10,081 nucleotides of DNA from Verrucomicrobiia bacterium (GTDB lineage Bacteria; Verrucomicrobiota; Verrucomicrobiia; Limisphaerales; Palsa-1400), in the NCBI GenBank assembly GCA_025934545.1, contig JAICXV010000026.1:1-10081 (forward strand), given 5' to 3'. Position 1 is the first letter of the stretch. Every line of letters starts with the position of its first letter. The position numbers and the translations under genes were made by a program. Under the pieces are notes generated by a model, which was not told where the DNA came from, searched no databases, and worked only from the letters and a program-made list of their open reading frames with translations. This document shows, piece by piece, positions 1-7,306 of this stretch.

Positions 1-1
1 C

Positions 2-472
2 GTCGACGTCATCATCACCTACGGCGTCGGCAAATGGCAGGAGGTCACGAAAATCCAGGCGAACACAATGGTCAAAACCAATGGCGGATATTTCCGTTTT
101 GGAAAAGTTGATGACAACGGCGGCGACCTGTTAATCGACTGCATTTACGATTTTGATCCCGCCTATGAAATTAGTTTTGTCGGCGTTGATAAAAACGGAA
201 ACTGGTATCGCACTGGAGACAGCTTCGGCGGCGGTCAATACAGCTCGCGCGAAAACCGACGGTTCTATGGATCCATTCGACTCGCAAAATCCCAACTGTC
301 GAACTTCCTCATCCTAAAACGACCGGTGACCAGGACTGTCATCGAAAGCATCCCGACCAAGCCGTTCGCGTCATCTGTAATAACAAACCCCGCGGCTGAT
401 TCGCGTATTCGCGCAAACGCAAACGACGTCGACAAGGATTTAATGTTGGCCTCGTCGTACCCACCAAAGTGA
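2..472 (+). CDS. C-terminal part of an unrecognised protein (5' end outside the window)
   Basis: The frame is open from base 2, upstream of the first ATG at 68, so this is most likely the last 156 codons of a longer gene rather than a gene starting at 68. The visible part reads as a beta-rich, Gly/Asn/Asp-rich domain (bases about 80-300) containing 'YDFDPAYEISFVGVDKNGNW'. It ends in a segment at 305-367, 'FLILKRPVTRTVIESIP', which resembles C-terminal strands I associate with large Verrucomicrobia/Planctomycetes proteins of unknown role. The last 35 residues are low-complexity and probably disordered. No catalytic motif, signal peptide or membrane segment is visible in the fragment, so no function is offered. 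It stops 17 nt before the stop codon of the convergent pyc gene, leaving no room for a separate terminator. Confidence 0.7.
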   Translation, partial: VDVIITYGVGKWQEVTKIQANTMVKTNGGYFRFGKVDDNGGDLLIDCIYDFDPAYEISFVGVDKNGNWYRTGDSFGGGQYSSRENRRFYGSIRLAKSQLSNFLILKRPVTRTVIESIPTKPFASSVITNPAADSRIRANANDVDKDLMLASSYPPK

Positions 473-489
473 TTTTAATCTGCTACCGC

Positions 490-3400
490 TTACGCCGCGC
501 GCAGCTTCACGAGCAAATCTTTGCTTTCGACCGTATCACCAACGGCGACCAGAATCTTGTCGACCGTGCCATTCGTCGAAGCGTAAATCGTGGTTTGCAT
601 TTTCATCGCTTCGAGCGTTACGAGCTTGTCGCCTTTGGCGACCTTCGCTCCGACAGTTGCTGACAGGGCCGTGATGAGTCCCGGAATCGGTGCGCCAAGT
701 TGGAGCGGATCCGCGGGATCTGCTTTAGCACGCGCTTTGGCTTTAATGCCGACGGACTTGTCGACAACCGTTGCCTCGCGCGGCATGCCGTTGAGTTCAT
801 AAGTGACCGTGCGTCGGCCGTCTTTATCAACCGCCCCGACGTTGATCAATTTGATGAAAAGTGTTTTGCCTTCTTCGATGTCGACGGAAATTTCTTCACC
901 CGGTTTCAGCCCATAGAAAAACGCCGGCGTGGGCAACACAGAAACATCACTGTAATCGCGGGCGAATTTTGCGAAGTCGGTGAACACGTCCGGATACATC
1001 AAATAGCTATAGAGATCGTCGTCGTTAGCAGCGCGTTTTGTTTTCGACGCGGTCTCTTCCCGAACCTTGTCGAGATTCAACGGCTTGAGAGTGGCTCCGG
1101 GGCGTCCGCGCAACGGCTTGCGGTCGCCCAAAACAATTTTCTGCACTTTCTTCGGCCAGCCGCCAACGGGTTGACCTAGGTTGCCCATGAGCATATCGAT
1201 GACGGACGCCGGAAACGGCGTGCTGCCGGGATCGAGATTCAACACATCAGCCGGCTTGATGCCGCGCGTGATGAGGAACATCGCCATGTCGCCGACGACT
1301 TTGCTGCTCGGCGTGACTTTGACGATGTCACCGAACAACTGATTCACTTCGGCGTAAGTGCGGGCGATTTCGCGCCAGCGTTGCCCAAGCCCCATACTCG
1401 CCGCCTGTTCTTTGAGATTTGTGTATTGGCCGCCCGGCATTTCGTGTTCGTAAACCTCAGCGCTGCCGCTCCGCGGCGCGGTGTCGAACGGGGCGTAGAA
1501 CGTCGTGACGTGTTCCCAATAATCCGAAAATTTATTTAAGATATCCAAATCAAGTCCGGTGTCGCGCGGCGTATTGGCGAGCGCGGCCACAATCGAATTC
1601 ATGTTGGGCTGACTCGTCGAACCGCTCATCGAGGCGATGGCCAGATCAACAATGTCCACGTTCGCCTCGCTGGCTTTGATGATCGAGCCGGACGTCGTGC
1701 CACTGGTGTCATGCGTGTGATAATGAATGGGCAGGTCAATCTCTTCCTTCAACGCTTTGACGAGGGTGTAAGCGGCAAACGGTCGGCACAACCCGGCCAT
1801 GTCTTTAATGGCAAGAATATGCGCGCCCATCTTTTCCAGTTCCTTGGCGAACTTGATGTAATACTTGAGCGAATATTTCGTCCGCTTTGGATCAAGAATA
1901 TCGCCGGTGTAACAAATGGCCGCTTCGCAAATCGCGTGCGTATCCTGGACGGCTTCCATCGCGACTTTCAGATTCGGCGCGTAATTGAGCGAATCAAAAA
2001 TGCGGAAGATATCGATACCATTAGCCGCCGCATGCCTGACGAAACCCGCGCAAACATTGTCCGGATAATTCGAATAACCAACCGCGTTGGAACCACGGAA
2101 CAACATCTGGAAACAAATGTTGGGAATGCGTTCGCGCAATTGTCGCAATCGTTCCCACGGATCTTCGCGCAAGAAACGCATCGCGGTGTCGAACGTGGCG
2201 CCGCCCCACATTTCCAGACTGAAAAGCTCTGGGGTCTGGCGCGCGACTGCGTCCGCAATCTTGAGCATGTCGAACGTGCGCACACGCGTGGCCAGCAAAG
2301 ATTGGTGGCCGTCGCGAAAGGTCGTATCCGTAATTAACAGTCGCTTTTGTTTGCGCGTCCATTCGGCAAATTTTTTCTGCCCAAGTTTCAGCAGCATTTG
2401 CCGCGTTCCATCGGGTGGTGTCTGCTTGCGATCACAATCCGGCGGGTCGGCGAGCAGCAACGCTGCTTTTGGCACGTATCCTTTTGCCGTCGGATTGCCG
2501 TTAACAACCACGTCTGACAAAAAGTTCAACAACTTCGTCGCGCGGTCGCGGCGGCCTTTGAACTCGAACAATTGCGGCGTCGTGTCGAGCAGCGACGTCG
2601 TCGCCTGGCCCGAGCGAAAAATTGGATTGGCGATGACGTTCTCCAGAAACGGGATGTTCGTCTTCACGCCGCGAATACGAAACTCACGCAACGCGCGATC
2701 CATCCGCGACAGCGCCATATCAAAGCTCGCGCCCGAAGCCGTGATCTTCACCAGCAACGAATCGTAAAATGGCGTGATGACGCTGCCCGAATCGCCCATG
2801 CCGCCATCTAGACGAACGCCCAGGCCACCGGCGGAACGGTAGTTTAGAATCTTGCCGTAATCGGGGGTGAATTTATTTTCCGGGTCTTCGGTTGTGACGC
2901 GGCATTGAACGGCGTATCCGATGCGCGGGATTTGTCCCTGCTGCGGCAAATTCACCTGCGCATCGTGCAAGGTATGGCCTTGCGCGATCAGAATCTGTGA
3001 GCGCACGAGGTCGACGCCGGTGATCACTTCCGTGACCGTGTGTTCGACCTGGATGCGCGGGTTGACTTCGATGAAATACCACTTGTTCGAATCGAGATCG
3101 TAGAGGAATTCCACCGTGCCGGCATTGTCGTACTTGGCTTCACGCGCCATGTGCACGGCAGCTTCGCAAAGTTCGCGCCGGACGGTCTCGTCCAAAGCAA
3201 CCGATGGCGCGATCTCGACGACTTTTTGGTGGCGGCGTTGCACCGAACAATCGCGCTCGTGCAAATGGAGCACATTGCCATGACGATCACCGAGAATCTG
3301 CACTTCGATGTGCTTGGCGCGCGGAATATATTTTTCGAGGAACACCGCCGGGTTGCCAAAGGCGCGACCGGCTTCGCCCTGCGCTTCATCGAGCAGATGC

Positions 3401-3999
3401 TCGAGATCGTCGGCTTTGTGGACGACGCGCATGCCGCGACCGCCGCCGCCAAACGCCGCTTTGATAATGAGCGGAAAACCGATTTCTTTGGCAATCTTCA
3501 GCGCCTTTGTTCGGTCTTGAACAGGGTCGTCCGTTCCGGGCAGGTGCGATACGCCAATGCGTTTGGCCATCGCGCGCGCGGCCACTTTATCGCCCATCAA
3601 CTCCAACAAATCAGCGCGCGGCCCGACAAATTCAATCCCAGCAGCGCGACAGGCGCGGGCGAACTCGGCGTTTTCAGAAAGAAATCCGTAACCGGGATGG
3701 ATGAGATCGACGTTGTGTTCTTTGGCCAACGCAACGATTCCGGGAATATCGAGATACGCGCCGACCGGCCCTTTGCCTTCACCGACGAGATAGGCCTCGT
3801 CCGCTTTAAAACGATGAATGCTCAGGCGATCTTCCTGAGCATAAATGGCGACGGTGCGCAGGCCAAGTTCAGTGGCCGCGCGAAAAACGCGGATGGCGAT
3901 TTCGCTGCGATTGGCGACCAGCAATTTCTTTCCAGTCCTGAAAGCAGCTCCGGCGTTGGTTCCCGTTGGTTTTGAGGCAGAATCGTCGCGTGGCGGCAT
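490..3999 (-). CDS. pyc: Pyruvate carboxylase (biotin-dependent, single-chain)
   Basis: Converts pyruvate, bicarbonate and ATP to oxaloacetate in the cytoplasm, an anaplerotic and gluconeogenic step. The 1169-residue chain is the usual length for the single-polypeptide enzyme. Biotin carboxylase domain: LLVANRSEIAIRV at 26-38, ATP-grasp glycine loop GGGGRGM at 184-190, EVNPRIQVEHT at 311-321. Carboxyltransferase domain from about 550: R562, D563 and Q566 in 'FRDGHQ', R635, K732 in 'IKDMAGL' (the lysine carboxylated in this family), metal ligands H761 and H763 in 'HTHDTSG', T896 in 'VKVTPSSK'. R441, R443 and R486 match arginines that I recall binding acetyl-CoA in the Rhizobium etli enzyme. 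All these sites lie at a constant +14 offset from R. etli numbering. The biotinyl domain ends the chain, with K1133 in 'EAMKMQ' at bases 601-603. The ATG at 3999 gives a roughly 14-residue N-terminal extension, with no Shine-Dalgarno but a promoter just upstream. The full residue set argues for an active enzyme. Confidence 0.97.
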   Translation of the reverse strand: MPPRDDSASKPTGTNAGAAFRTGKKLLVANRSEIAIRVFRAATELGLRTVAIYAQEDRLSIHRFKADEAYLVGEGKGPVGAYLDIPGIVALAKEHNVDLIHPGYGFLSENAEFARACRAAGIEFVGPRADLLELMGDKVAARAMAKRIGVSHLPGTDDPVQDRTKALKIAKEIGFPLIIKAAFGGGGRGMRVVHKADDLEHLLDEAQGEAGRAFGNPAVFLEKYIPRAKHIEVQILGDRHGNVLHLHERDCSVQRRHQKVVEIAPSVALDETVRRELCEAAVHMAREAKYDNAGTVEFLYDLDSNKWYFIEVNPRIQVEHTVTEVITGVDLVRSQILIAQGHTLHDAQVNLPQQGQIPRIGYAVQCRVTTEDPENKFTPDYGKILNYRSAGGLGVRLDGGMGDSGSVITPFYDSLLVKITASGASFDMALSRMDRALREFRIRGVKTNIPFLENVIANPIFRSGQATTSLLDTTPQLFEFKGRRDRATKLLNFLSDVVVNGNPTAKGYVPKAALLLADPPDCDRKQTPPDGTRQMLLKLGQKKFAEWTRKQKRLLITDTTFRDGHQSLLATRVRTFDMLKIADAVARQTPELFSLEMWGGATFDTAMRFLREDPWERLRQLRERIPNICFQMLFRGSNAVGYSNYPDNVCAGFVRHAAANGIDIFRIFDSLNYAPNLKVAMEAVQDTHAICEAAICYTGDILDPKRTKYSLKYYIKFAKELEKMGAHILAIKDMAGLCRPFAAYTLVKALKEEIDLPIHYHTHDTSGTTSGSIIKASEANVDIVDLAIASMSGSTSQPNMNSIVAALANTPRDTGLDLDILNKFSDYWEHVTTFYAPFDTAPRSGSAEVYEHEMPGGQYTNLKEQAASMGLGQRWREIARTYAEVNQLFGDIVKVTPSSKVVGDMAMFLITRGIKPADVLNLDPGSTPFPASVIDMLMGNLGQPVGGWPKKVQKIVLGDRKPLRGRPGATLKPLNLDKVREETASKTKRAANDDDLYSYLMYPDVFTDFAKFARDYSDVSVLPTPAFFYGLKPGEEISVDIEEGKTLFIKLINVGAVDKDGRRTVTYELNGMPREATVVDKSVGIKAKARAKADPADPLQLGAPIPGLITALSATVGAKVAKGDKLVTLEAMKMQTTIYASTNGTVDKILVAVGDTVESKDLLVKLRAA

Positions 4000-4119
4000 A
4001 AAATGTCCGGCTGTATATAATAGGCCAATGGGTCAATGGCAAAGCTTTTGCAATCGCTTCTAAAACCAACCGCCATGTTTCTACGCTAGAACATTGAAGT
4101 TAGCCCCAATTCAGGCAAT
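4000..4119. other. Divergent intergenic region between pyc and the secreted-protein gene
   Basis: This 120-bp stretch is more A+T-rich than the flanking genes. It holds the predicted pyc promoter and a short palindrome AAAGCTTT at 4041-4048. CAATGG occurs twice on the plus strand (4026-4031 and 4034-4039), overlapping the pyc -35 element. No convincing -35/-10 pair pointing toward the plus-strand gene at 4120 was found, and no small RNA or riboswitch-like structure was recognised. Confidence 0.5.
4014..4042 (-). promoter_or_regulatory. Predicted sigma-70-type promoter of pyc
   Basis: On the minus strand a -35 element TTGCCA (bases 4037-4042) is followed after exactly 17 nt by a -10 element TATATA (4014-4019). 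This would start transcription near base 4007, only about 8 nt upstream of the ATG at 3999, and would explain the missing Shine-Dalgarno. A shifted -10 reading, TATTAT, is also possible. This is prediction by eye only. Confidence 0.4.
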
Positions 4120-5316
4120 ATGGACCGGATGCGGTGCCCTCTTCCTGTCCTTGTGTTTGCCCTAACAGCGTTGCTGAGCATATGCCCCGCACACGCCGCA
4201 GTTTTTCTCTTCGACGCGACCAAGGCCGAAATGGCTGGCAACGCCGACTGGGTCATCGATGCGGACTTACACAACATTCGCATCAGCAGCGCCAGTGATG
4301 GCTCGGGCACGCCCGGCGCCGGTTCAGAATCCAATCCGCAAAGGTTCCCCACGCCGGCTGCTTCCGGCATCACCGCCAGCACTCCCGAAACATATTGGGA
4401 AGGCGCGCTGTCAGCCTGGGCGATTGATTTGGTAAAGCATGGTCATAACGTCGAGACATTGCCTTACAACGGGCGCATCACTTACAAAGACGGCACCAAC
4501 CCACAGGACCTCACCAATTACAACGTGTTCGTAATGGTCGAGCCGAACATACTTTTCACGGCGACAGAAAAGGCGGCGATTGTGAATTTCGTTCATGACG
4601 GCGGTGGCTTGTTTATCGTCTCGGACCACGGAGCGTCCGATCGCAACAACGACGGCGCTGATTCAGTCCAGGTGCTCAACGGCTTGATGACAAATTCCGT
4701 TGCGAACAATCCGTTCGGCATTTCGTTCAATGGCGACAATCTCACGGGAGATTTTGCCCAAGCCGACTCCAGTGCGTCAGATCCCATCACGCATGGACCA
4801 GCGGGAACGGGTGTTGATTTTCCGTACAACAACGGCTCGAGCATAACGATTAATACAGCGCAAAACTCGAGCGCCAAAATCGCCATGTGGAGCAGCGCTA
4901 CGCACGGCAATAACAACGGCGTGATCGTCTATGCAACATACGGAACCGGCAAAGTGGTCGCATCCGGCGACAGCTCGCCGTTCGACGATGGAACGGGCGA
5001 TCCAGGGGATACGCTTTTTTTCAATCAAGGCTATGCCGATACGAGCACGACGGCTGGCATTCTGATTTTGAATGCCTCATTGTGGCTGGCGACTCAACCC
5101 GTCCAACCGCCGATGTTGCAGATCACGAACTCAACCACCCAAATTCAAATCGCGTGGCCGACGGCATCGACCGGTTTCAGCCTGCAAAGTTCCACGGATC
5201 TGTCATCGACGAACAACTGGAGCGCGGTGACCAACTCGGCGGCAACCAGCGGCTCGCAATATGTCGTGACGTTGCCGTTGTCACCGGTGCCGCAATATTT
5301 TCGTCTGAAAAAATAA
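4120..5316 (+). CDS. Secreted protein with a class I amidotransferase-like (GIFT/DUF4350-like) domain and a Verrucomicrobia-type C-terminal module
   Basis: Residues 5-26 form a signal peptide (hydrophobic run ending in 'CPAHA', probable cleavage before Ala27), so the protein is exported. Residues about 28-325 form one domain. It starts 'VFLFDATKAE', has 'VEPNILFTATEKAAIVNFV' at about 140-158 and 'GGGLFIVSDHGASDRN' at 161-176, and ends with 'YGTGKVVASGDSSPFDDGTG' at 274-293 and 'ILNASLWLA'. This layout resembles the flavodoxin-like fold of amidotransferase-type, IFT52-like domains. I see no Cys-His-Glu triad, so a binding role is more likely than catalysis. Residues about 331-398 match a beta module ('FSLQSSTDL', 'NNWSAV', 'YFRLKK') often found at the C terminus of secreted Verrucomicrobia proteins, perhaps for surface attachment. 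ATG 4120 and ATG 4129 are both possible starts and neither has a strong Shine-Dalgarno. It is probably co-transcribed with the next gene, 3 nt downstream. Substrate and role are unknown. Confidence 0.85.
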   Translation: MDRMRCPLPVLVFALTALLSICPAHAAVFLFDATKAEMAGNADWVIDADLHNIRISSASDGSGTPGAGSESNPQRFPTPAASGITASTPETYWEGALSAWAIDLVKHGHNVETLPYNGRITYKDGTNPQDLTNYNVFVMVEPNILFTATEKAAIVNFVHDGGGLFIVSDHGASDRNNDGADSVQVLNGLMTNSVANNPFGISFNGDNLTGDFAQADSSASDPITHGPAGTGVDFPYNNGSSITINTAQNSSAKIAMWSSATHGNNNGVIVYATYGTGKVVASGDSSPFDDGTGDPGDTLFFNQGYADTSTTAGILILNASLWLATQPVQPPMLQITNSTTQIQIAWPTASTGFSLQSSTDLSSTNNWSAVTNSAATSGSQYVVTLPLSPVPQYFRLKK

Positions 5317-5319
5317 TAG

Positions 5320-5913
5320 ATGTCTGACACCCACGCTCATTCGAAATGTTCGTGCAAGCAGTGCGGCGGGCACATTGAGTTTCCGTCAGAAGGCGCCGGG
5401 ATGTGGATTCGCTGTCCTCATTGCGGTGAAAAAACGCAATTGACGGGCCCGAGTTCCGTTCCAAAGAAAAAGTCGAAATCGTATCTTTCGATTGTCATCT
5501 TAGTGATCATTGGGATCGCTGCGATGACATTCAACATCGTTCGTTGGGTTCGCCGATCCCATTCAAGCCCGGCGCCTCAAGCAACAACCCAAACGCCGGC
5601 CAAACCGGCAACCGCGCAGAAGCCAGCGCCTGAACCGGATTTGTGGAAGGGATTCAAGCCCGGCCCCGTCTCGATCGACAAATCTGGGAAAAGCCGTTTG
5701 GTCTATGCGGTCGTCGCCGTTAAAAATGACACGGACAAACAACGTTTCGGCGTGAAGGTGACGTTGGATATTCTAGACGGTCAGGGAGAAAAGCTCGGCA
5801 CGACGAGCGACTACACTCAATTCATCGACGCGCACAAAGAGTGGACCTTTAAAGCGCTGGTCGCATATCCCAAGGCGACAGCCGCTAAAGTCACGGCCAT
5901 CACCGAAGAATAA
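5320..5913 (+). CDS. Zinc-ribbon, single-TM protein with a C-terminal extracytoplasmic beta domain
   Basis: This 197-residue protein begins with a zinc ribbon in which C12 and C15 (CKQC) pair with C32 and C35 (CPHC). C10 is an extra cysteine nearby. A basic patch 'KKKSK' precedes one membrane helix at about 55-72, followed by 'RWVRR'. A Pro/Ala/Thr-rich linker runs from about 81 to 107. The last 85 residues contain 'LVYAVVAVKNDTDKQRFGV' and 'VTLDILDGQGEKLG', resembling FxLYD/DUF3426-type domains. The modules suggest a cytoplasmic metal-binding head tethered to a domain across the membrane, though orientation is inferred: positive charges flank both sides of the helix. The ATG sits 3 nt after the upstream stop with no Shine-Dalgarno, so translation is probably coupled to the secreted-protein gene. 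The function is unknown. The head could bind Zn2+, nucleic acid or a protein partner. Confidence 0.85.
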   Translation: MSDTHAHSKCSCKQCGGHIEFPSEGAGMWIRCPHCGEKTQLTGPSSVPKKKSKSYLSIVILVIIGIAAMTFNIVRWVRRSHSSPAPQATTQTPAKPATAQKPAPEPDLWKGFKPGPVSIDKSGKSRLVYAVVAVKNDTDKQRFGVKVTLDILDGQGEKLGTTSDYTQFIDAHKEWTFKALVAYPKATAAKVTAITEE

Positions 5914-5925
5914 TTTCTGCGCGGA

Positions 5926-6699
5926 CTACTTGTAGTTTTTCAACAAGTCTTTCCAACGTTGCCACGCTTCGTCGTGGGCTTTCTTGTTGGCCTCGTTGGC
6001 GTCCGGCGCTTCACCGGCGCGCATGAATCCGTGTCCGGCTCCCTCGTAAACGACTGGCTCGTAAACTTTGCCCAGCGCTTTCATTTCCTTGGTGGTGTCC
6101 TCGACGGTTGAAGTAATGCGCGCGTCGTTGCCGCCATAGAATCCGTAAACCGGACACTGGATTTTCTTCATGGTGCTCTTGTCCGGCGGCGAGCCGTAAA
6201 AAACAAATGACGCCTTCAAATTTTTATTATGCGCGGCATAACTGAACGACTCTCCACCGCCCCAACAAAATCCGGCCACGACCAGCTTCCCGTTACACGA
6301 TGGCAACGAAAGCACGTGTTTGGCAGCCGCATCCAAATCCGCCGTCACTTGCTTCTCGGGCAATTCATGGACGGCCTTAACAGCGCCCTGGACGTCGTCA
6401 TATTTCTTGCCCGACAAAAGGTCGGGCACAATCGCGATGTAACCGGCTTCCGCCAGTTCATCTGCGGCATTGCGCGCCCAATCGGTCAGGCCGAATACCT
6501 CGTGGATTACTAATACGGCGGTGGCCTTTTCTTTGACTTCCGGATAGACGATGAAGCAATCGAGCGTGCGATTGCCGTGTTTCACTTTTGCCCATTCGGG
6601 GTGGCGCGGCGATTTGTCGAGACGCGCTTTGGCCCAATCCTGCGCGTTGCTTGACACGGTAAAAATAAAACAGGCGATGAGTGATATGAACGTTTTCAT
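5926..6699 (-). CDS. Exported dienelactone hydrolase family protein
   Basis: An alpha/beta-hydrolase of 257 residues if started at the ATG at 6699. Numbering from that start, residues 1-20 form a signal peptide ('KTFISLIACFIFTVSSNAQ'), which places the enzyme outside the cytoplasm. An ATG 30 nt further upstream (6729) exists, but it would put ten polar residues before the signal peptide and overlap sufT. A Shine-Dalgarno AAGGA lies 13 nt upstream of 6699. The family's Cys-Asp-His triad is present: C145 in 'GFCWGGG', D192 in 'GGNDARI' and H223 in 'GAGHGFM', with the usual Glu in 'IHEVFG' at 67. Family members hydrolyse lactone or ester bonds, classically dienelactone in chloroaromatic breakdown, but exported paralogues without such pathway neighbours act on unknown esters. 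It follows sufT in a likely two-gene operon. Confidence 0.92.
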   Translation of the reverse strand: MKTFISLIACFIFTVSSNAQDWAKARLDKSPRHPEWAKVKHGNRTLDCFIVYPEVKEKATAVLVIHEVFGLTDWARNAADELAEAGYIAIVPDLLSGKKYDDVQGAVKAVHELPEKQVTADLDAAAKHVLSLPSCNGKLVVAGFCWGGGESFSYAAHNKNLKASFVFYGSPPDKSTMKKIQCPVYGFYGGNDARITSTVEDTTKEMKALGKVYEPVVYEGAGHGFMRAGEAPDANEANKKAHDEAWQRWKDLLKNYK

Positions 6700-6712
6700 A
6701 ATTTTGAGCAGT

Positions 6713-6717
6713 TCCTT
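6713..6717 (-). promoter_or_regulatory. Ribosome-binding site of the hydrolase gene, overlapping the sufT stop codon
   Basis: AAGGA on the minus strand shares bases with the TAA stop of sufT (6716-6718) and lies 13 nt before the ATG at 6699. This favours the downstream start over the one at 6729 and suggests translational coupling of the two genes. The spacing is longer than ideal. Confidence 0.5.
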
Positions 6718-7276
6718 ATTCCAAACCAAGAATCCGGCGTCCCTCGGCCGTGATCATCGATTGATGCCACGGCGGGTCCCAAACAATTTCCACGGACGCT
6801 TCTTCAACCCCGGGGAGATAAAGTAATTTCTGCTGCGCATCCGACGCGATAATTGTTCCCATGCCGCAGCCGGGCGCGGTTAACGTCATCTTAACTTTCA
6901 CGTGACTGTTGCCGGTGGGCGTCGGCTCGAGGTGCATGTCGTAAATGAGCCCGAGATCGACGATGTTCACCGGTATTTCCGGATCAAAACAGGTCTTCAG
7001 GGTGTCCCAAACCAGCTTTTCATCGACCGGTCCCGACGCTTGCGGGCGTTCCGCGACGGCTTCCATCAAACTTTTCGATTCGGTGATGCCCAGGGCATCG
7101 GCATCTTTTGCGGAAATGCGATACAAACCGCCGGCGGAATGAACGGTATAACTGCCACCGAGTGTTTGCGTGATATCAACGTGCGTGCCGGCGTGAAGGG
7201 TGGCGGTTGTGCCGGCGGGAATTTGGACCGCTTCACAATCGCGCGTAAGCTCGACCGAACTGCCATGCTGCTGCAT
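6716..7276 (-). CDS. sufT: Putative Fe-S cluster assembly protein SufT (MIP18/DUF59 family)
   Basis: A cytoplasmic auxiliary factor thought to help maturation or delivery of Fe-S clusters to client proteins. It is the long SufT form. An N-terminal domain is recognised by 'VELTRDCEAVQIPAG' (8-22) and 'TQTLGGSYTV' (36-45). A MIP18-type domain from about 85 follows, with 'DPEIPVNIVDLGLIYD' (98-113), C137 in 'TAPGCGMG', and 'VWDPPW' (165-170) with 'ILGLE' at the end. The ATG at 7276 (186 residues) is preferred because known members begin shortly before the LTRDCEAV motif. The frame also stays open to a TTG at 7312, which would add 12 residues. Neither start has a clear Shine-Dalgarno. No sufBCDSU genes are in the window. 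The hydrolase gene follows directly, apparently in the same operon. Confidence 0.92.
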   Translation of the reverse strand: MQQHGSSVELTRDCEAVQIPAGTTATLHAGTHVDITQTLGGSYTVHSAGGLYRISAKDADALGITESKSLMEAVAERPQASGPVDEKLVWDTLKTCFDPEIPVNIVDLGLIYDMHLEPTPTGNSHVKVKMTLTAPGCGMGTIIASDAQQKLLYLPGVEEASVEIVWDPPWHQSMITAEGRRILGLE

Positions 7277-7306
7277 AGAGGAAAACTTGCTCTGTCGCAG
7301 GGCGAA

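Noticed and set aside
473..489. Possible terminator between the left-edge gene and pyc
   Set aside because: The gap is only 17 nt, and I could not find a stable stem followed by a T run there or in the adjoining gene ends.
3040..3975. 311-codon plus-strand open frame opposite the N-terminal part of pyc
   Set aside because: It lies entirely antisense to the conserved biotin carboxylase domain and shows no recognisable motif. Long antisense open frames are expected opposite a gene with biased third codon positions. The same applies to 1711-2337 and 2087-2767.
5928..5948. Hairpin ACTTGT / ACAAGT near the convergent stops of the zinc-ribbon and hydrolase genes
   Set aside because: It has only 6 base pairs with a 9-nt loop, lies mainly inside the hydrolase coding sequence, and has no clear T tract after it on either strand, so it is too weak to call a terminator.
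6700..6729. Upstream ATG (6729) for the exported hydrolase
   Set aside because: It would place ten extra residues before a well-formed signal peptide and overlap the end of sufT. The ATG at 6699 has its own AAGGA.
6902..7306. Plus-strand extension of the glycosyltransferase frame leftward through sufT
   Set aside because: The translated segment is antisense to conserved SufT motifs and looks unlike any glycosyltransferase N-terminus, so the open frame is a shadow and the real start is at or after 7307.
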